Assembly: GCA_945878115.1 (NCBI GenBank)
Contig: CAMDVD010000002.1
Coordinates: 107,302 to 171,301, forward strand
DNA: 64,000 nucleotides
Origin: Chitinophaga pinensis
GTDB taxonomy: Bacteria > Bacteroidota > Bacteroidia > Chitinophagales > Chitinophagaceae
Direction: 5' to 3'
The first letter of the stretch is position 1, and each line of letters opens with the position of its first letter. The translations under genes were made by a program, and so were the position numbers. Shown here piece after piece: positions 19,342 to 26,936 of this stretch. Below the pieces are notes generated by a model. It had not been told where the DNA came from. It did no database searches and saw nothing but the letters and a program-made list of their open reading frames with translations.

Positions 19342-20088
19342 TTAAGCATCCAATTCTATCTTGCAAATTCTCTTCATTTCTTCAATTGAATTATACAACT
19401 GTTGAAATGAATCAATCACAAAATAGGTATCTTGAATATGGTCGTTTTCGTATGGGGTATGCATAACCTGTTCAGTATTGAATGCTATATGTTTTGGTTC
19501 ATCGCTAACGGAAAATTTCGTTTCACTATGAGAGGATAAAATACCAGCGCCAAAAATTTTCAACGCTTCATTATTCTTAATCAACCCAAATTCAACGGTA
19601 AACCAATACATACGACCAAGCATTTGTATAATGTTCTGTTTGTGGTTATACGTAACGCCAAGCATTCCCATGGCATGGTAAAAATCGCAAAACAGTGGAT
19701 TGGTCAATAAAGGCATATGACCAAAAACATCGTGAAACATATCTGGTTCAGAAAGATAATCAAGCTCATTCATTTTTCTAAGCCATGAAGTTGCAGGGAA
19801 TTTTTTCTGTGATAGTAATTGAAAAAATACTGGCTCCTCTATTATGCCTGGTACAACTACAATTTTCCAACCAGTTAATTGCAATAATCTTGCATTCACC
19901 TCTTGAAAATTGGGAATTGTATCGCCAGTAAACCCAATCCTTTGAATTCCTTCCAAATATTCTTCACTTGCCATACTTGGTAATATTGTCATTTGCCTTT
20001 CAAATAATATTTTCCAAACTGCAAAATCTTCAGGTGTATAGTTCTCATATTTTTGAACTAAACCTGCAATCATCGGGTAAGTTTTCAT
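19342..20088 (-). CDS. phhA: phenylalanine 4-monooxygenase (aromatic amino acid hydroxylase)
   Basis: The start is the ATG of 'MKTYPMIAGLVQKYENYTPE', as the nine residues upstream would run back to the rpm operon terminator. The 248 residues cover the catalytic domain only, as is usual in bacteria. Iron ligands are visible: H119 and H124 in 'FHDVFGHMPLL' and E166 in 'YWFTVEFGLI'. The pterin-side motif is 'GDTIPNFQEVNARL'. The enzyme converts phenylalanine to tyrosine with tetrahydrobiopterin and O2. A fine distinction from tyrosine or tryptophan hydroxylase cannot be made from sequence alone, but bacterial single-domain members are nearly always phenylalanine hydroxylases. Confidence 0.93.
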   Translation of the reverse strand: MKTYPMIAGLVQKYENYTPEDFAVWKILFERQMTILPSMASEEYLEGIQRIGFTGDTIPNFQEVNARLLQLTGWKIVVVPGIIEEPVFFQLLSQKKFPATSWLRKMNELDYLSEPDMFHDVFGHMPLLTNPLFCDFYHAMGMLGVTYNHKQNIIQMLGRMYWFTVEFGLIKNNEALKIFGAGILSSHSETKFSVSDEPKHIAFNTEQVMHTPYENDHIQDTYFVIDSFQQLYNSIEEMKRICKIELDA

Positions 20089-20103
20089 GTTGATTTTTTG
20101 TAT

Positions 20104-20128
20104 AAAAAAAACCACTCAATAAGAGTGG
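20104..20128 (-). terminator. intrinsic terminator of the L28-L33-DUF4295 operon
   Basis: On the minus strand 'ccactc ttatt gagtgg' is followed by seven T. It ends the ribosomal operon just before the phenylalanine hydroxylase start, and its presence argues against read-through as the only source of phhA transcript. Confidence 0.85.
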
Positions 20129-20152
20129 CTAATATCTATTGAAATAGAAGAA

Positions 20153-20323
20153 TTATTTGCCTTCTAAGTGATCTTTTACTTTATCCTTATGAATAATTTG
20201 CTCTTTAAATGTATAAGCACCAGACTTAGGGCTACGTACTGCACGTATTACTTTAGTCCAGTTTTTCGCATCTGCTGAGGCTTTTAAATCTTTTTTCTGT
20301 GCGGTTTTAGCTGCTTTTGCCAT
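20153..20323 (-). CDS. DUF4295 family small protein
   Basis: This short gene encodes 56 residues, starting 'MAKAAKTAQKKDLK' and ending 'KDHLEGK'. The core 'WTKVIRAVRSPKSGAYTFKEQ' matches DUF4295, a Bacteroidota-specific basic protein almost always encoded just after rpmB and rpmG, as here. It is 7 bp downstream of the L33 stop. The lysine-rich composition and constant company of ribosomal protein genes suggest a ribosome-associated role, which has not been proven as far as I know. Confidence 0.88.
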   Translation of the reverse strand: MAKAAKTAQKKDLKASADAKNWTKVIRAVRSPKSGAYTFKEQIIHKDKVKDHLEGK

Positions 20324-20330
20324 GACTTAA

Positions 20331-20513
20331 TTATTTAATTTCTTTGTGAGTTGTATATTTTTTTAGAATTGGATTAAATTTCTTTAACTCAATACGTTCT
20401 GGTGTATTCTTTTTGTTTTTTTGTGTAATATAACGACTAGTTCCAGGCATGTTAGAGTCTTTATGCTCTGTACATTCTAGTATGACCTGAACTCTGTTTC
20501 CTTTTTTTGCCAT
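20331..20513 (-). CDS. rpmG: 50S ribosomal protein L33
   Basis: The 60-residue protein starts '[18 protein letters not shown]' with '[24 protein letters not shown]', a clear bL33. It keeps only one cysteine at the place where zinc-type paralogues have two CxxC pairs, so it is the zinc-independent (C-) form. It is the middle gene of the rpmB-rpmG-DUF4295 operon. Confidence 0.97.
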   Translation of the reverse strand: MAKKGNRVQVILECTEHKDSNMPGTSRYITQKNKKNTPERIELKKFNPILKKYTTHKEIK

Positions 20514-20543
20514 GGCTATTTATTTTATGTGTGTTAGTAGGAA

Positions 20544-20780
20544 TTAAATATGTTGACCAGCTAAACGAAGTTCTTTAACAACATTGAATAAACCTTTTTT
20601 ATTAATGGTGCGCATAGCATCAGCCGTTAATTTTAAAGTAATCCACTTATCTTCTTCTGGTAAGAAATAGCGTTTGCTATGTAAGTTAGGCATAAAACGA
20701 CGGATACTTTTTTTGTTTGAAAAAGAAACTTTGTTTCCTTTCAATGGAGTCTTTCCGGTTACTTGACAAATTCGAGCCAT
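20544..20780 (-). CDS. rpmB: 50S ribosomal protein L28
   Basis: The 78-residue protein starts 'MARICQVTGKTPLKGNKVSF' and continues 'SNKKSIRRFMPNLHSKRYF', the standard bL28 sequence and length. It is the first gene of the operon. A TACCTTTG -7 box on the minus strand (20805-20812) precedes it. It is divergent from mgtE. Confidence 0.97.
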   Translation of the reverse strand: MARICQVTGKTPLKGNKVSFSNKKSIRRFMPNLHSKRYFLPEEDKWITLKLTADAMRTINKKGLFNVVKELRLAGQHI

Positions 20781-20804
20781 TTCTAGTTATTTTTTTTGGG
20801 AACG

Positions 20805-20812
20805 CAAAGGTA
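20805..20812 (-). promoter_or_regulatory. -7 promoter element (TACCTTTG) for rpmB operon
   Basis: TACCTTTG on the minus strand, 24 bp upstream of the rpmB ATG, matches TAnnTTTG. No clear TTG sits at the expected -33 position. Confidence 0.55.
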
Positions 20813-20940
20813 ATGATTAATTTTTGAAGGAGAAAGAATATTCTCTAGTTATTTTTAGAATTTCTTCTTTTTTTTATTTTTTCTTATGAAATCATTTGAA
20901 ATAAAAAAGAATTGCCGCCCAAATTTACTAATTATAAAGT

Positions 20941-20948
20941 TATTTTTG
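20941..20948 (+). promoter_or_regulatory. -7 promoter element (TATTTTTG) for mgtE
   Basis: TATTTTTG is 16 bp upstream of the mgtE ATG. The nearest TTG upstream (20912-20914) is 26 bp away, longer than the usual 17-23 bp. No magnesium-responsive leader could fit in so short a 5' region. Confidence 0.45.
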
Positions 20949-20964
20949 CCCCCATCGCAAAATC

Positions 20965-22347
20965 ATGGAAGACGTAAAGGTATTAATAGATCGTGTAGAA
21001 AAGCTTATCGAATTAGATGCGGTAGCAGAATTGCATGAGTTTATTAATGATTCGAATATTTCTGATATTGCGGAGTTGATTAATGAAATGCCAGAACATA
21101 CTTTGCGTTTTTTCAATCAATTAGATTTCCAAAGAGCATTAGCAGTTTTCAGAATTTTGGATATTAATATTCAAGAGGAGTTGTTGAAAAGTTTGTCCTC
21201 TCATCAATTGGTGCAATTACTCAATGATATGCCACCAGATGATAGAACGGCAATGTTGAGTGAATTACCAAGTCACATCGTAAAGGATATTATCAAGCAG
21301 TTAAATCCAGAGGAAAGGAAAATTACCTTATCCTTATTAGGCTATCCAGAAGAGAGCGTAGGGCGTTTGATGACGCCTGATTATATTGACGTGGAGCCCG
21401 ATTGGACAGTTGCACAAGTACTTACTTATATTAGAGATTATGGTAAAAGCTCTGAAACCATTGATGTAATTTATGTTACGGATGAACATGGTATGTTGTT
21501 GGATGATATTCGAATTCGTGACTTTTTATTGGTTAATCCAGATTCAACTTATGTGAAAGATTTAATGGATGGTCGTTTTATTTCCCTTCATGTAAATGAT
21601 GACCAAAATGAGGTTGCCAATGTTTTTCAAATGAATAATAGAGTTGCGTTACCGGTTGTAGATGATCGTAATGTATTGATTGGTATTGTAACTATTGATG
21701 ATGTATTATGGGTTGTAGAAGAGGAGCATACAGAAGACATTCAAAAAATGGGTGGTACTGAAGCATTGGACGAACCCTATTTAGAAATTCCATTATTGAA
21801 ATTGATTAAAAAAAGAGCCGGCTGGTTGATTGTACTATTTATTGGTGAAATGTTGACTGCTACAGCCATGGCTTATTTTCAAGATGAATTGTCCAAAGCC
21901 TTAGTACTTGCTTTATTTGTGCCTTTGATTATTTCAAGTGGTGGCAATACTGGTTCGCAAGCGTCAACTTTAATTATTCAAGCAATGGCTTTGGGCGAAA
22001 TTACCGTTAGCGATTGGTGGAATGTAATGCGTAGAGAAATATTATCTGGGCTTATTTTAGGCTCATTACTTGGATTTATTGGATTTATAAGAGTAGTGTT
22101 TTGGAACATGATTTTTCACAGTTACGGATTACATACGATTTCCATTGCATATACCGTTGCATTCTCTTTATTAGGCGTGGTTTTATGGGGAACTATCACC
22201 GGTTCTATGTTTCCAATGATTCTAAAAAAATTAGGCGCTGATCCTGCTGTTTCATCTGCTCCTTTTGTAGCCACTATGGTTGACGTCACCGGCTTAGTTA
22301 TTTATTTTTCAGTAGCCTTGTTATTCTTAAAAGGGATATTGTTGTAA
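20965..22347 (+). CDS. mgtE: MgtE-type magnesium transporter
   Basis: The 460-residue protein has the full MgtE layout. A helical N domain (about 1-130, 'LLNDMPPDDRTAMLSELP') is followed by two CBS domains (about 135-255, 'VGRLMTPDYIDVEPDWTV' and 'VANVFQMNNRVALPVVDD'). A membrane domain of five helices starts near residue 285. The pore-lining motif 'PLIISSGGNTGSQASTLI' is present. It conducts Mg2+ down its gradient, and the N and CBS domains close the channel when cytoplasmic Mg2+ is high. It stands alone and is divergent from rpmB. Downstream lies a 'tagtatttagtagttagta' simple-sequence tract. Confidence 0.95.
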   Translation: MEDVKVLIDRVEKLIELDAVAELHEFINDSNISDIAELINEMPEHTLRFFNQLDFQRALAVFRILDINIQEELLKSLSSHQLVQLLNDMPPDDRTAMLSELPSHIVKDIIKQLNPEERKITLSLLGYPEESVGRLMTPDYIDVEPDWTVAQVLTYIRDYGKSSETIDVIYVTDEHGMLLDDIRIRDFLLVNPDSTYVKDLMDGRFISLHVNDDQNEVANVFQMNNRVALPVVDDRNVLIGIVTIDDVLWVVEEEHTEDIQKMGGTEALDEPYLEIPLLKLIKKRAGWLIVLFIGEMLTATAMAYFQDELSKALVLALFVPLIISSGGNTGSQASTLIIQAMALGEITVSDWWNVMRREILSGLILGSLLGFIGFIRVVFWNMIFHSYGLHTISIAYTVAFSLLGVVLWGTITGSMFPMILKKLGADPAVSSAPFVATMVDVTGLVIYFSVALLFLKGILL

Positions 22348-22402
22348 GGGAGTTTTAGTAGTGAGTAGTTAGTATTTAGTATTTAGTAGTTAGTATTTAG
22401 TA
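22348..22402. repeat. simple-sequence tract (gtagttagtatttagta)
   Basis: Four to five imperfect copies of 'tagtatttagtagttag' lie directly after mgtE. They are related to the 'tactaactactaaatac' tract at 1260-1320 read on the other strand. Confidence 0.65.
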
Positions 22403-22508
22403 TTGCGTGGGTTGGAATTTTGAGGGAAAAAGAATAGTTCAATATCTTTATTAGAACGTTGTTGCACACCACCACAAACCAATCAATAGATTCAAAGTGT
22501 TATATAAA

Positions 22509-22536
22509 CAAAAAAAAGAACGACCTAAATCGTTCT
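22509..22536 (-). terminator. intrinsic terminator after NlpC/P60 gene
   Basis: On the minus strand 'agaacga tttagg tcgttct' is followed by a run of T, 24 bp after the stop of the NlpC/P60 gene. Confidence 0.8.
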
Positions 22537-22559
22537 CTTTATTAAAAATGTAAATAGTA

Positions 22560-23453
22560 TTAGTTTGCAATTCGACCACCACCAGCAAAATACTTAGCCC
22601 AATATGCATCGTTAAGATTAGCGATAGATACACCCTTACTTGAGGCAGAATGCACAAAGAAATTATTTCTTAAGTAAACACCAACATGCGAAATTCGGGA
22701 AGTACCGATGTGAAAGAAGACTAAATCACCTTCTTTCAAATCGCAGATATTGTTAATATATTTAGCGGAACCAAATTGCATACAAGCTGTACGTAAAATA
22801 TTCATTCCGAAAACATATTGATATAGTTGTTGCACAAATGAACTACAGTCTACGCCTTTTTTAGAGGTTCCGCCCATACGGTATTTTGTACCATACCAAT
22901 CATCGATAAAACGATAAAGCATTACGTTAGAAATTTGATTTGGTAGCACTTCCAACAAATTAGAATATTTATCTTGTAGCCAATCCATCATGCCTGTTGC
23001 GAATGAGGATTCTTTTTTTGTTTCCGAAGCTGCAATTTTTCTACTAGCTAATAAATCATCATTAGTGCCGCTAACACTTGCTGTAGCTGGTTTTACAATA
23101 AAAGTAGTAACAGTAGTTTTAAAATTAGAATTCGGATTGCTAGTGGTCACTTTAGAAACCATAACCGGAGGCGTTGCGGTAGTTGTTGAAGGTGTTGTAT
23201 TTTCAACATTTGTAGCATTAAGAAGAACTGGTGTTTTCAAACTTTTATTCTCAGACTCAGAAGTCGTAATTTCAGCGATTGTTTTTTTTGTAGATTTTGA
23301 GTTAGAATATTCGTCCGTTGTATTCGTATTTGCCTTTTGATGTCTTGCAGTTGAGGATGCATAACGATGATTCTTGCTATGTTGTGCAATAGCGAGACCT
23401 TGTAACAGTAGGGTTGTAAGCAGTGTAAGTCCAAGCTTCTTTAGTACATTCAT
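22560..23453 (-). CDS. exported NlpC/P60 (C40) peptidase
   Basis: The 297-residue protein has a signal peptide (about 1-23, ending 'LAIAQ') and a long low-complexity linker rich in Thr, Ser and Asn (about 25-150). A C-terminal NlpC/P60 domain carries C203 in 'GVDCSSF', H256 in 'ISHVGVY' and H268 in 'FFVHSA'. It is probably a periplasmic or outer-membrane murein endopeptidase cutting D-Glu-diaminopimelate or cross-link bonds. The linker could let it reach across the periplasm. It has its own TATATTTG promoter box (23478-23485) and terminator, so it is monocistronic. Confidence 0.9.
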   Translation of the reverse strand: MNVLKKLGLTLLTTLLLQGLAIAQHSKNHRYASSTARHQKANTNTTDEYSNSKSTKKTIAEITTSESENKSLKTPVLLNATNVENTTPSTTTATPPVMVSKVTTSNPNSNFKTTVTTFIVKPATASVSGTNDDLLASRKIAASETKKESSFATGMMDWLQDKYSNLLEVLPNQISNVMLYRFIDDWYGTKYRMGGTSKKGVDCSSFVQQLYQYVFGMNILRTACMQFGSAKYINNICDLKEGDLVFFHIGTSRISHVGVYLRNNFFVHSASSKGVSIANLNDAYWAKYFAGGGRIAN

Positions 23454-23477
23454 TTGATGTCAGATTTTTGGTTCGGG

Positions 23478-23485
23478 CAAATATA
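23478..23485 (-). promoter_or_regulatory. -7 promoter element (TATATTTG) for exported NlpC/P60 gene
   Basis: TATATTTG on the minus strand, 24 bp before the ATG, matches TAnnTTTG. Confidence 0.5.
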
Positions 23486-23631
23486 GGTCCGGAAACTTTG
23501 GAAAATGAAATTATGATGTTTCATTCTTGTTAAACATACAAAATAAGATGGTACTATATTTACATAACCATGGAAAAGATTTATATAATAAATGTGCTGA
23601 AAACCTTGATATCGATAGTGTTTACGCCTTA

Positions 23632-24231
23632 TTATTCAATCGTTACTCCTTGAATTTCGATCAGTTGTTGTTTAGTTTGGGCTTCATTTTTGACTGGAAT
23701 TCCGACAATCACTTCGCAAAAAAGTAGCATTTTATGTTCATGAACCGTGCATTCTTGTTTTTTTAAAATTCGCATAACTTCATTCATTAAAGTGTAATCA
23801 AAAGAAATACTGTACTCGTTTTCGATATTTTTTTCCAAAATTTGATTAGAAAGGATTGCCTCAGCGGCTGAAGTCTTATAGGCATGAATCAAACCAGGTA
23901 CACCCAATAAGGTTCCACCAAAATAACGAACAACTACAATTAAAACATTAGTCAACCCAAATCGATCTATTTGACCAAGTATGGGACGAGCGGCTGATCC
24001 ACTTGGTTCACCATCGTCGTTCACTCTAAATTGATTTTGGTCGAAGCCAATTCGATAAGCATAACAATGATGGACCGCCTTTGGATGCAATTCACGTAAG
24101 ACTTTCAATTCTTTTTTTACATCCTCTACATGTTGGATCGGAATAGCAAAGCCTAAAAATCGGCTACCTCTATCCTTAAATTCCGAAGACGTTTTACCTT
24201 CAAGTGTTTTATACGTTTCTTGCCTTTGCAT
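23632..24231 (-). CDS. yigZ: YigZ/IMPACT family protein
   Basis: The ATG at 24231 ('MQRQETYKTLEGKTSSEFKD') is preferred over an upstream TTG that would overlap the previous gene; it gives 199 residues. The family core 'EFKDRGSRFLGFAIPI', 'HHCYAYRIG', 'DDGEPSGSAARPIL' and 'NVLIVVVRYFGGTLLGVPGL' is complete. The C-terminal UPF0029 domain is also present. The eukaryotic relative IMPACT/Yih1 regulates GCN2. The bacterial protein binds nucleic acid in structural studies but has no settled function. It is the last gene of a four-gene operon, 1 bp after the EamA stop. Confidence 0.93.
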   Translation of the reverse strand: MQRQETYKTLEGKTSSEFKDRGSRFLGFAIPIQHVEDVKKELKVLRELHPKAVHHCYAYRIGFDQNQFRVNDDGEPSGSAARPILGQIDRFGLTNVLIVVVRYFGGTLLGVPGLIHAYKTSAAEAILSNQILEKNIENEYSISFDYTLMNEVMRILKKQECTVHEHKMLLFCEVIVGIPVKNEAQTKQQLIEIQGVTIE

Positions 24232-24232
24232 A

Positions 24233-25138
24233 TTATAGTTTGTCGCCAAAGAAAATTAATGTGATGGCAATTAAGCTAAGCACTAATCCCCAGTAATTTC
24301 GAGTGCTCAATTTTTCCCTGAAAATAAAAATACCAAATAAACTAACCACGAATAAAACCGCAATATTATTGATTGGAATAGTAGCCGAACTAGATAACTC
24401 AGGGCTTTTTAATGCTTTTATTAAATAATAAATTGAAAAGTAATTTGGAATGCCAAGTAAGATTCCAGCAATAAGATGTCGAATATGAAATGTTTTTTTC
24501 TTCGTTAAATAGAAATAGGCGAGAACTAGACTACCAATGAAAGCAGCAACGAAAAAACCAGAAATCAAATAGTCATTGGATATTTTATCAGTTACTAAAA
24601 AAGTGCATTGAACATATTTAGTCATTGTATCAAGGATGCCACTACCAATAAATAGCGTGATTGGTAACAGAATTTCCCAAGAGAAGGTTGAATTTCTTGT
24701 AGGCAATCCATTTCCAATGGTTGGGGTATTTTTTTTAGACGTAATGAATAGCACGGAAAGAATGGCGAAAAGGATACCGATTAATTTCAACAAAGAAATT
24801 TGCTCATGATAATAGAGCCATGCAAAAAGAACTGGAATGGCAAGCGACAGTTTATTGGACGTTTGGGTAATGGTAACGCCAACTTTTACAGAAGAAAAAG
24901 CGATGATATTAAACAATGAAATAAAAAGCGCTCCCATTGCAATTGCCCATGGAAACCACGCTCCATGTATGGTAGCACTATTGATAGGAAATTGACTAAT
25001 AACCAGACTTCCAGTAATGACACAAGCGCTATAATTAAATACAATGGCTTGAAATATATCAACCTTATATTTTTTAAAATAAACAAAAGCAATTCCAATA
25101 TAAGTATTCAGTAAAATAGAAAGTAAAAGATAAAACAT
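24233..25138 (-). CDS. EamA/DMT family permease
   Basis: The 301-residue membrane protein has ten predicted helices in two five-helix EamA halves. Each half ends in a helix typical of the family: 'LLKLIGILFAILSVLFITS' in the first and 'YWGLVLSLIAITLIFFG' in the second. Members move small metabolites across the inner membrane, often exporting amino acids or bases. The substrate here is unknown. It lies 2 bp after ribD and 1 bp before yigZ. Its place in a vitamin-related operon could mean transport of a flavin precursor, but that is speculation. Confidence 0.88.
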   Translation of the reverse strand: MFYLLLSILLNTYIGIAFVYFKKYKVDIFQAIVFNYSACVITGSLVISQFPINSATIHGAWFPWAIAMGALFISLFNIIAFSSVKVGVTITQTSNKLSLAIPVLFAWLYYHEQISLLKLIGILFAILSVLFITSKKNTPTIGNGLPTRNSTFSWEILLPITLFIGSGILDTMTKYVQCTFLVTDKISNDYLISGFFVAAFIGSLVLAYFYLTKKKTFHIRHLIAGILLGIPNYFSIYYLIKALKSPELSSSATIPINNIAVLFVVSLFGIFIFREKLSTRNYWGLVLSLIAITLIFFGDKL

Positions 25139-25140
25139 AA

Positions 25141-26181
25141 TTATCTATCCAGATTTTTATAGATGGAAATACGATCAGGTGAAGATGTATATGCTTCAAT
25201 CATTTGATGTTGTGAAGGCAATTGTGGTGCTTGAATTCCTTGGTCTAAAGTCATAGGTGAATGTATGATTCTTGCTTCATCCCAAGCATTCATATCAAAG
25301 AGTTTAGTGATCAACTGTGTGCCACCTTCCACTAAAATAGAAGAGATGTCAAACGATTCTAAATTGTCTATGATTTGTTGCACATAATTTTCTGGATCTA
25401 TTTTTAAATAGGTGAGATTGGGTTTGGAAGTTGATTTAATCGTGTTGAAAACGATAGTGTCTTGGGTTTGATCAAAAAGATGCAGACTCGGTGGGAGAGT
25501 GCAATCCCGATCAAAAACAATTCTTATTGGATTTTTACCAATTGCAAATCGCACATTCAAACGTGGGTTATCTACTAAAGCTGTTTGATAGCCTACCCAA
25601 ATGGCGTCTTCTTGGCTTCGCCATTGATGCACCATTGGGTCAGTATGAATGGACGAAATTTTAGTTCGCTGCATTCGACTTCCAATAAAACCATCTGCAG
25701 TTTCAGCCCATTTTATGACAATATGCGGTCGTTGTAATGCACAATTGGTAAAGAAACGGCGATTAAGCCATTGAGCTTCTTCTTCTAGAACATGCTCTAT
25801 CACTTCGACACCGGCATCGCGTAAAATTTGTATGCCTTTGCCATTTACTTTAGCAGAACTGTCACTACATGCAATTACGACTTGACGAATACCATGCATC
25901 AAAATATAATCGGTGCAAGGTGGCGTTTTTCCAAAATGAGAACAAGGCTCTAAGGATACAAATAAAGTAGATAAAGGAATAAGTGCTTTATCTTCAGGGG
26001 ATACAGAATTTATACAATTAACTTCTGCGTGCGCGCCGCCAAGTTTTTGATGATAGCCCTCACCGATAATGCGATAATCACGCACCAATACCGCACCAAC
26101 AATAGGATTTGGTGAAACATAGCCAAGCCCTAATTGTGCTAATTGCAAGCACCGTTCCATGTATAATTGCGGATTCTTCAT
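25141..26181 (-). CDS. ribD: bifunctional riboflavin biosynthesis deaminase/reductase RibD
   Basis: The ATG at 26181 ('MKNPQLYMERCLQLAQLG') is preferred over a TTG three codons upstream; 346 residues. The N-terminal deaminase domain has the zinc site 'GGAHAEVNCI' and 'VSLEPCSHFGKTPPCTDYI'. The C-terminal reductase domain starts near residue 145 ('RPHIVIKWAETADGFIG') and contains 'SILVEGGTQLITKLF'. The protein carries out two successive steps after GTP cyclohydrolase II, deamination and side-chain reduction of the pyrimidine intermediate. No other rib genes are nearby and no FMN riboswitch is visible. It is the second gene of an operon, 15 bp after the cobalamin adenosyltransferase. Confidence 0.95.
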   Translation of the reverse strand: MKNPQLYMERCLQLAQLGLGYVSPNPIVGAVLVRDYRIIGEGYHQKLGGAHAEVNCINSVSPEDKALIPLSTLFVSLEPCSHFGKTPPCTDYILMHGIRQVVIACSDSSAKVNGKGIQILRDAGVEVIEHVLEEEAQWLNRRFFTNCALQRPHIVIKWAETADGFIGSRMQRTKISSIHTDPMVHQWRSQEDAIWVGYQTALVDNPRLNVRFAIGKNPIRIVFDRDCTLPPSLHLFDQTQDTIVFNTIKSTSKPNLTYLKIDPENYVQQIIDNLESFDISSILVEGGTQLITKLFDMNAWDEARIIHSPMTLDQGIQAPQLPSQHQMIEAYTSSPDRISIYKNLDR

Positions 26182-26196
26182 GTGTGTCAAAAATTG

Positions 26197-26769
26197 TTAT
26201 TGGTCTTTTTTAAGTCTTGGATTCCAAATGGTTTCAATGCCATTATTTTGATGCAATATATACCGAGACAACATGAATAAATAATCAGAAAGTCGATTGA
26301 GGTAAATGATAACCATTTCGTCTACAAATTCGTTTTCTTGTTGCATGCTAACACAAATTCGTTCTGCTCTGCGGCATACACAACGGGCAATATGTGTATT
26401 AGAGGCAGCCAAATTCCCGCCAGGAAGTACAAAATTTTTGAGTATGGGCAAACCCACTTCCATACGATCCATTTCATTTTCTAGCAATATAACATCTGTT
26501 TCTAACAAATCTGGAATATGCATTTTGGTGTCTTTGTTCGGGTCACAGGCAAGGGACGAACCAATCGTAAATAAACGGTCTTGAATTTCTTTCAAAACTT
26601 GTTGAATATCTACAAGTGTTATTTGATCATTGATAGTTCCTAACCATGAATTGAGTTCATCAATCGTACCATATGCTTCAATGCGAATGTGATTTTTGGG
26701 AATACGCGTACCACCAATTAAAGCTGTAGTACCCTTGTCGCCTGTTTTTGTATAGATTTTAAATGACAT
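26197..26769 (-). CDS. PduO-type ATP:cob(I)alamin adenosyltransferase
   Basis: The 190-residue protein starts 'MSFKIYTKTGDKGTTALIGG', the P-loop-like ATP-binding opening of PduO-type enzymes. It continues with 'IEAYGTIDELNSWLG' and the C-terminal helix motif 'ARCVCRRAERICV' and 'YLNRLSDYLFMLSRY'. It transfers the adenosyl group of ATP to cob(I)alamin to make coenzyme B12. It leads the operon with ribD, an EamA permease and yigZ. Upstream (26775-26935) is a tract of 'tttgaaaatttggaatttt' simple sequence, and I see no clear promoter box there. No cobalamin riboswitch is seen. Confidence 0.94.
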   Translation of the reverse strand: MSFKIYTKTGDKGTTALIGGTRIPKNHIRIEAYGTIDELNSWLGTINDQITLVDIQQVLKEIQDRLFTIGSSLACDPNKDTKMHIPDLLETDVILLENEMDRMEVGLPILKNFVLPGGNLAASNTHIARCVCRRAERICVSMQQENEFVDEMVIIYLNRLSDYLFMLSRYILHQNNGIETIWNPRLKKDQ

Positions 26770-26774
26770 TATAT

Positions 26775-26936
26775 AATTTGAAAATTAGTGAATTTGAATA
26801 TTTGAAAATGGAATGAACAATTTGAAATTGTGACGATTTGAAAATTTGAAAATGGACTACAGTGTTTGGAATTTGGGATTTTTAATTTTGGAATTTGCGT
26901 TTCGCTTTGGAATTTGGAATTTTTAAATTTGGAATT
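26775..26936. repeat. simple-sequence spacer (tttggaattt tracts)
   Basis: Imperfect copies of 'tttgaaaatttgaaaatgga' and 'tttggaatttttaatttgg' fill the whole spacer between the HscA-like gene and the adenosyltransferase gene. The same motif, on one strand or the other, recurs at 7766-7812, 42778-42846 and 58930-59060. Confidence 0.7.

Noticed and set aside
20909..20922. 'aattgccgcccaaa' upstream of mgtE as a fifth GCGGCA copy
   Set aside because: Only the last dozen bases match; the halves and hairpin are absent. It could be a remnant but cannot be supported.
23527..23727. 66-residue plus-strand ORF overlapping the yigZ 3' end
   Set aside because: It is antisense to yigZ for half its length and has no protein-like features.
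26770..26936. Cobalamin or FMN riboswitch ahead of the B12/ribD operon
   Set aside because: The spacer is simple sequence; no conserved riboswitch core is visible.
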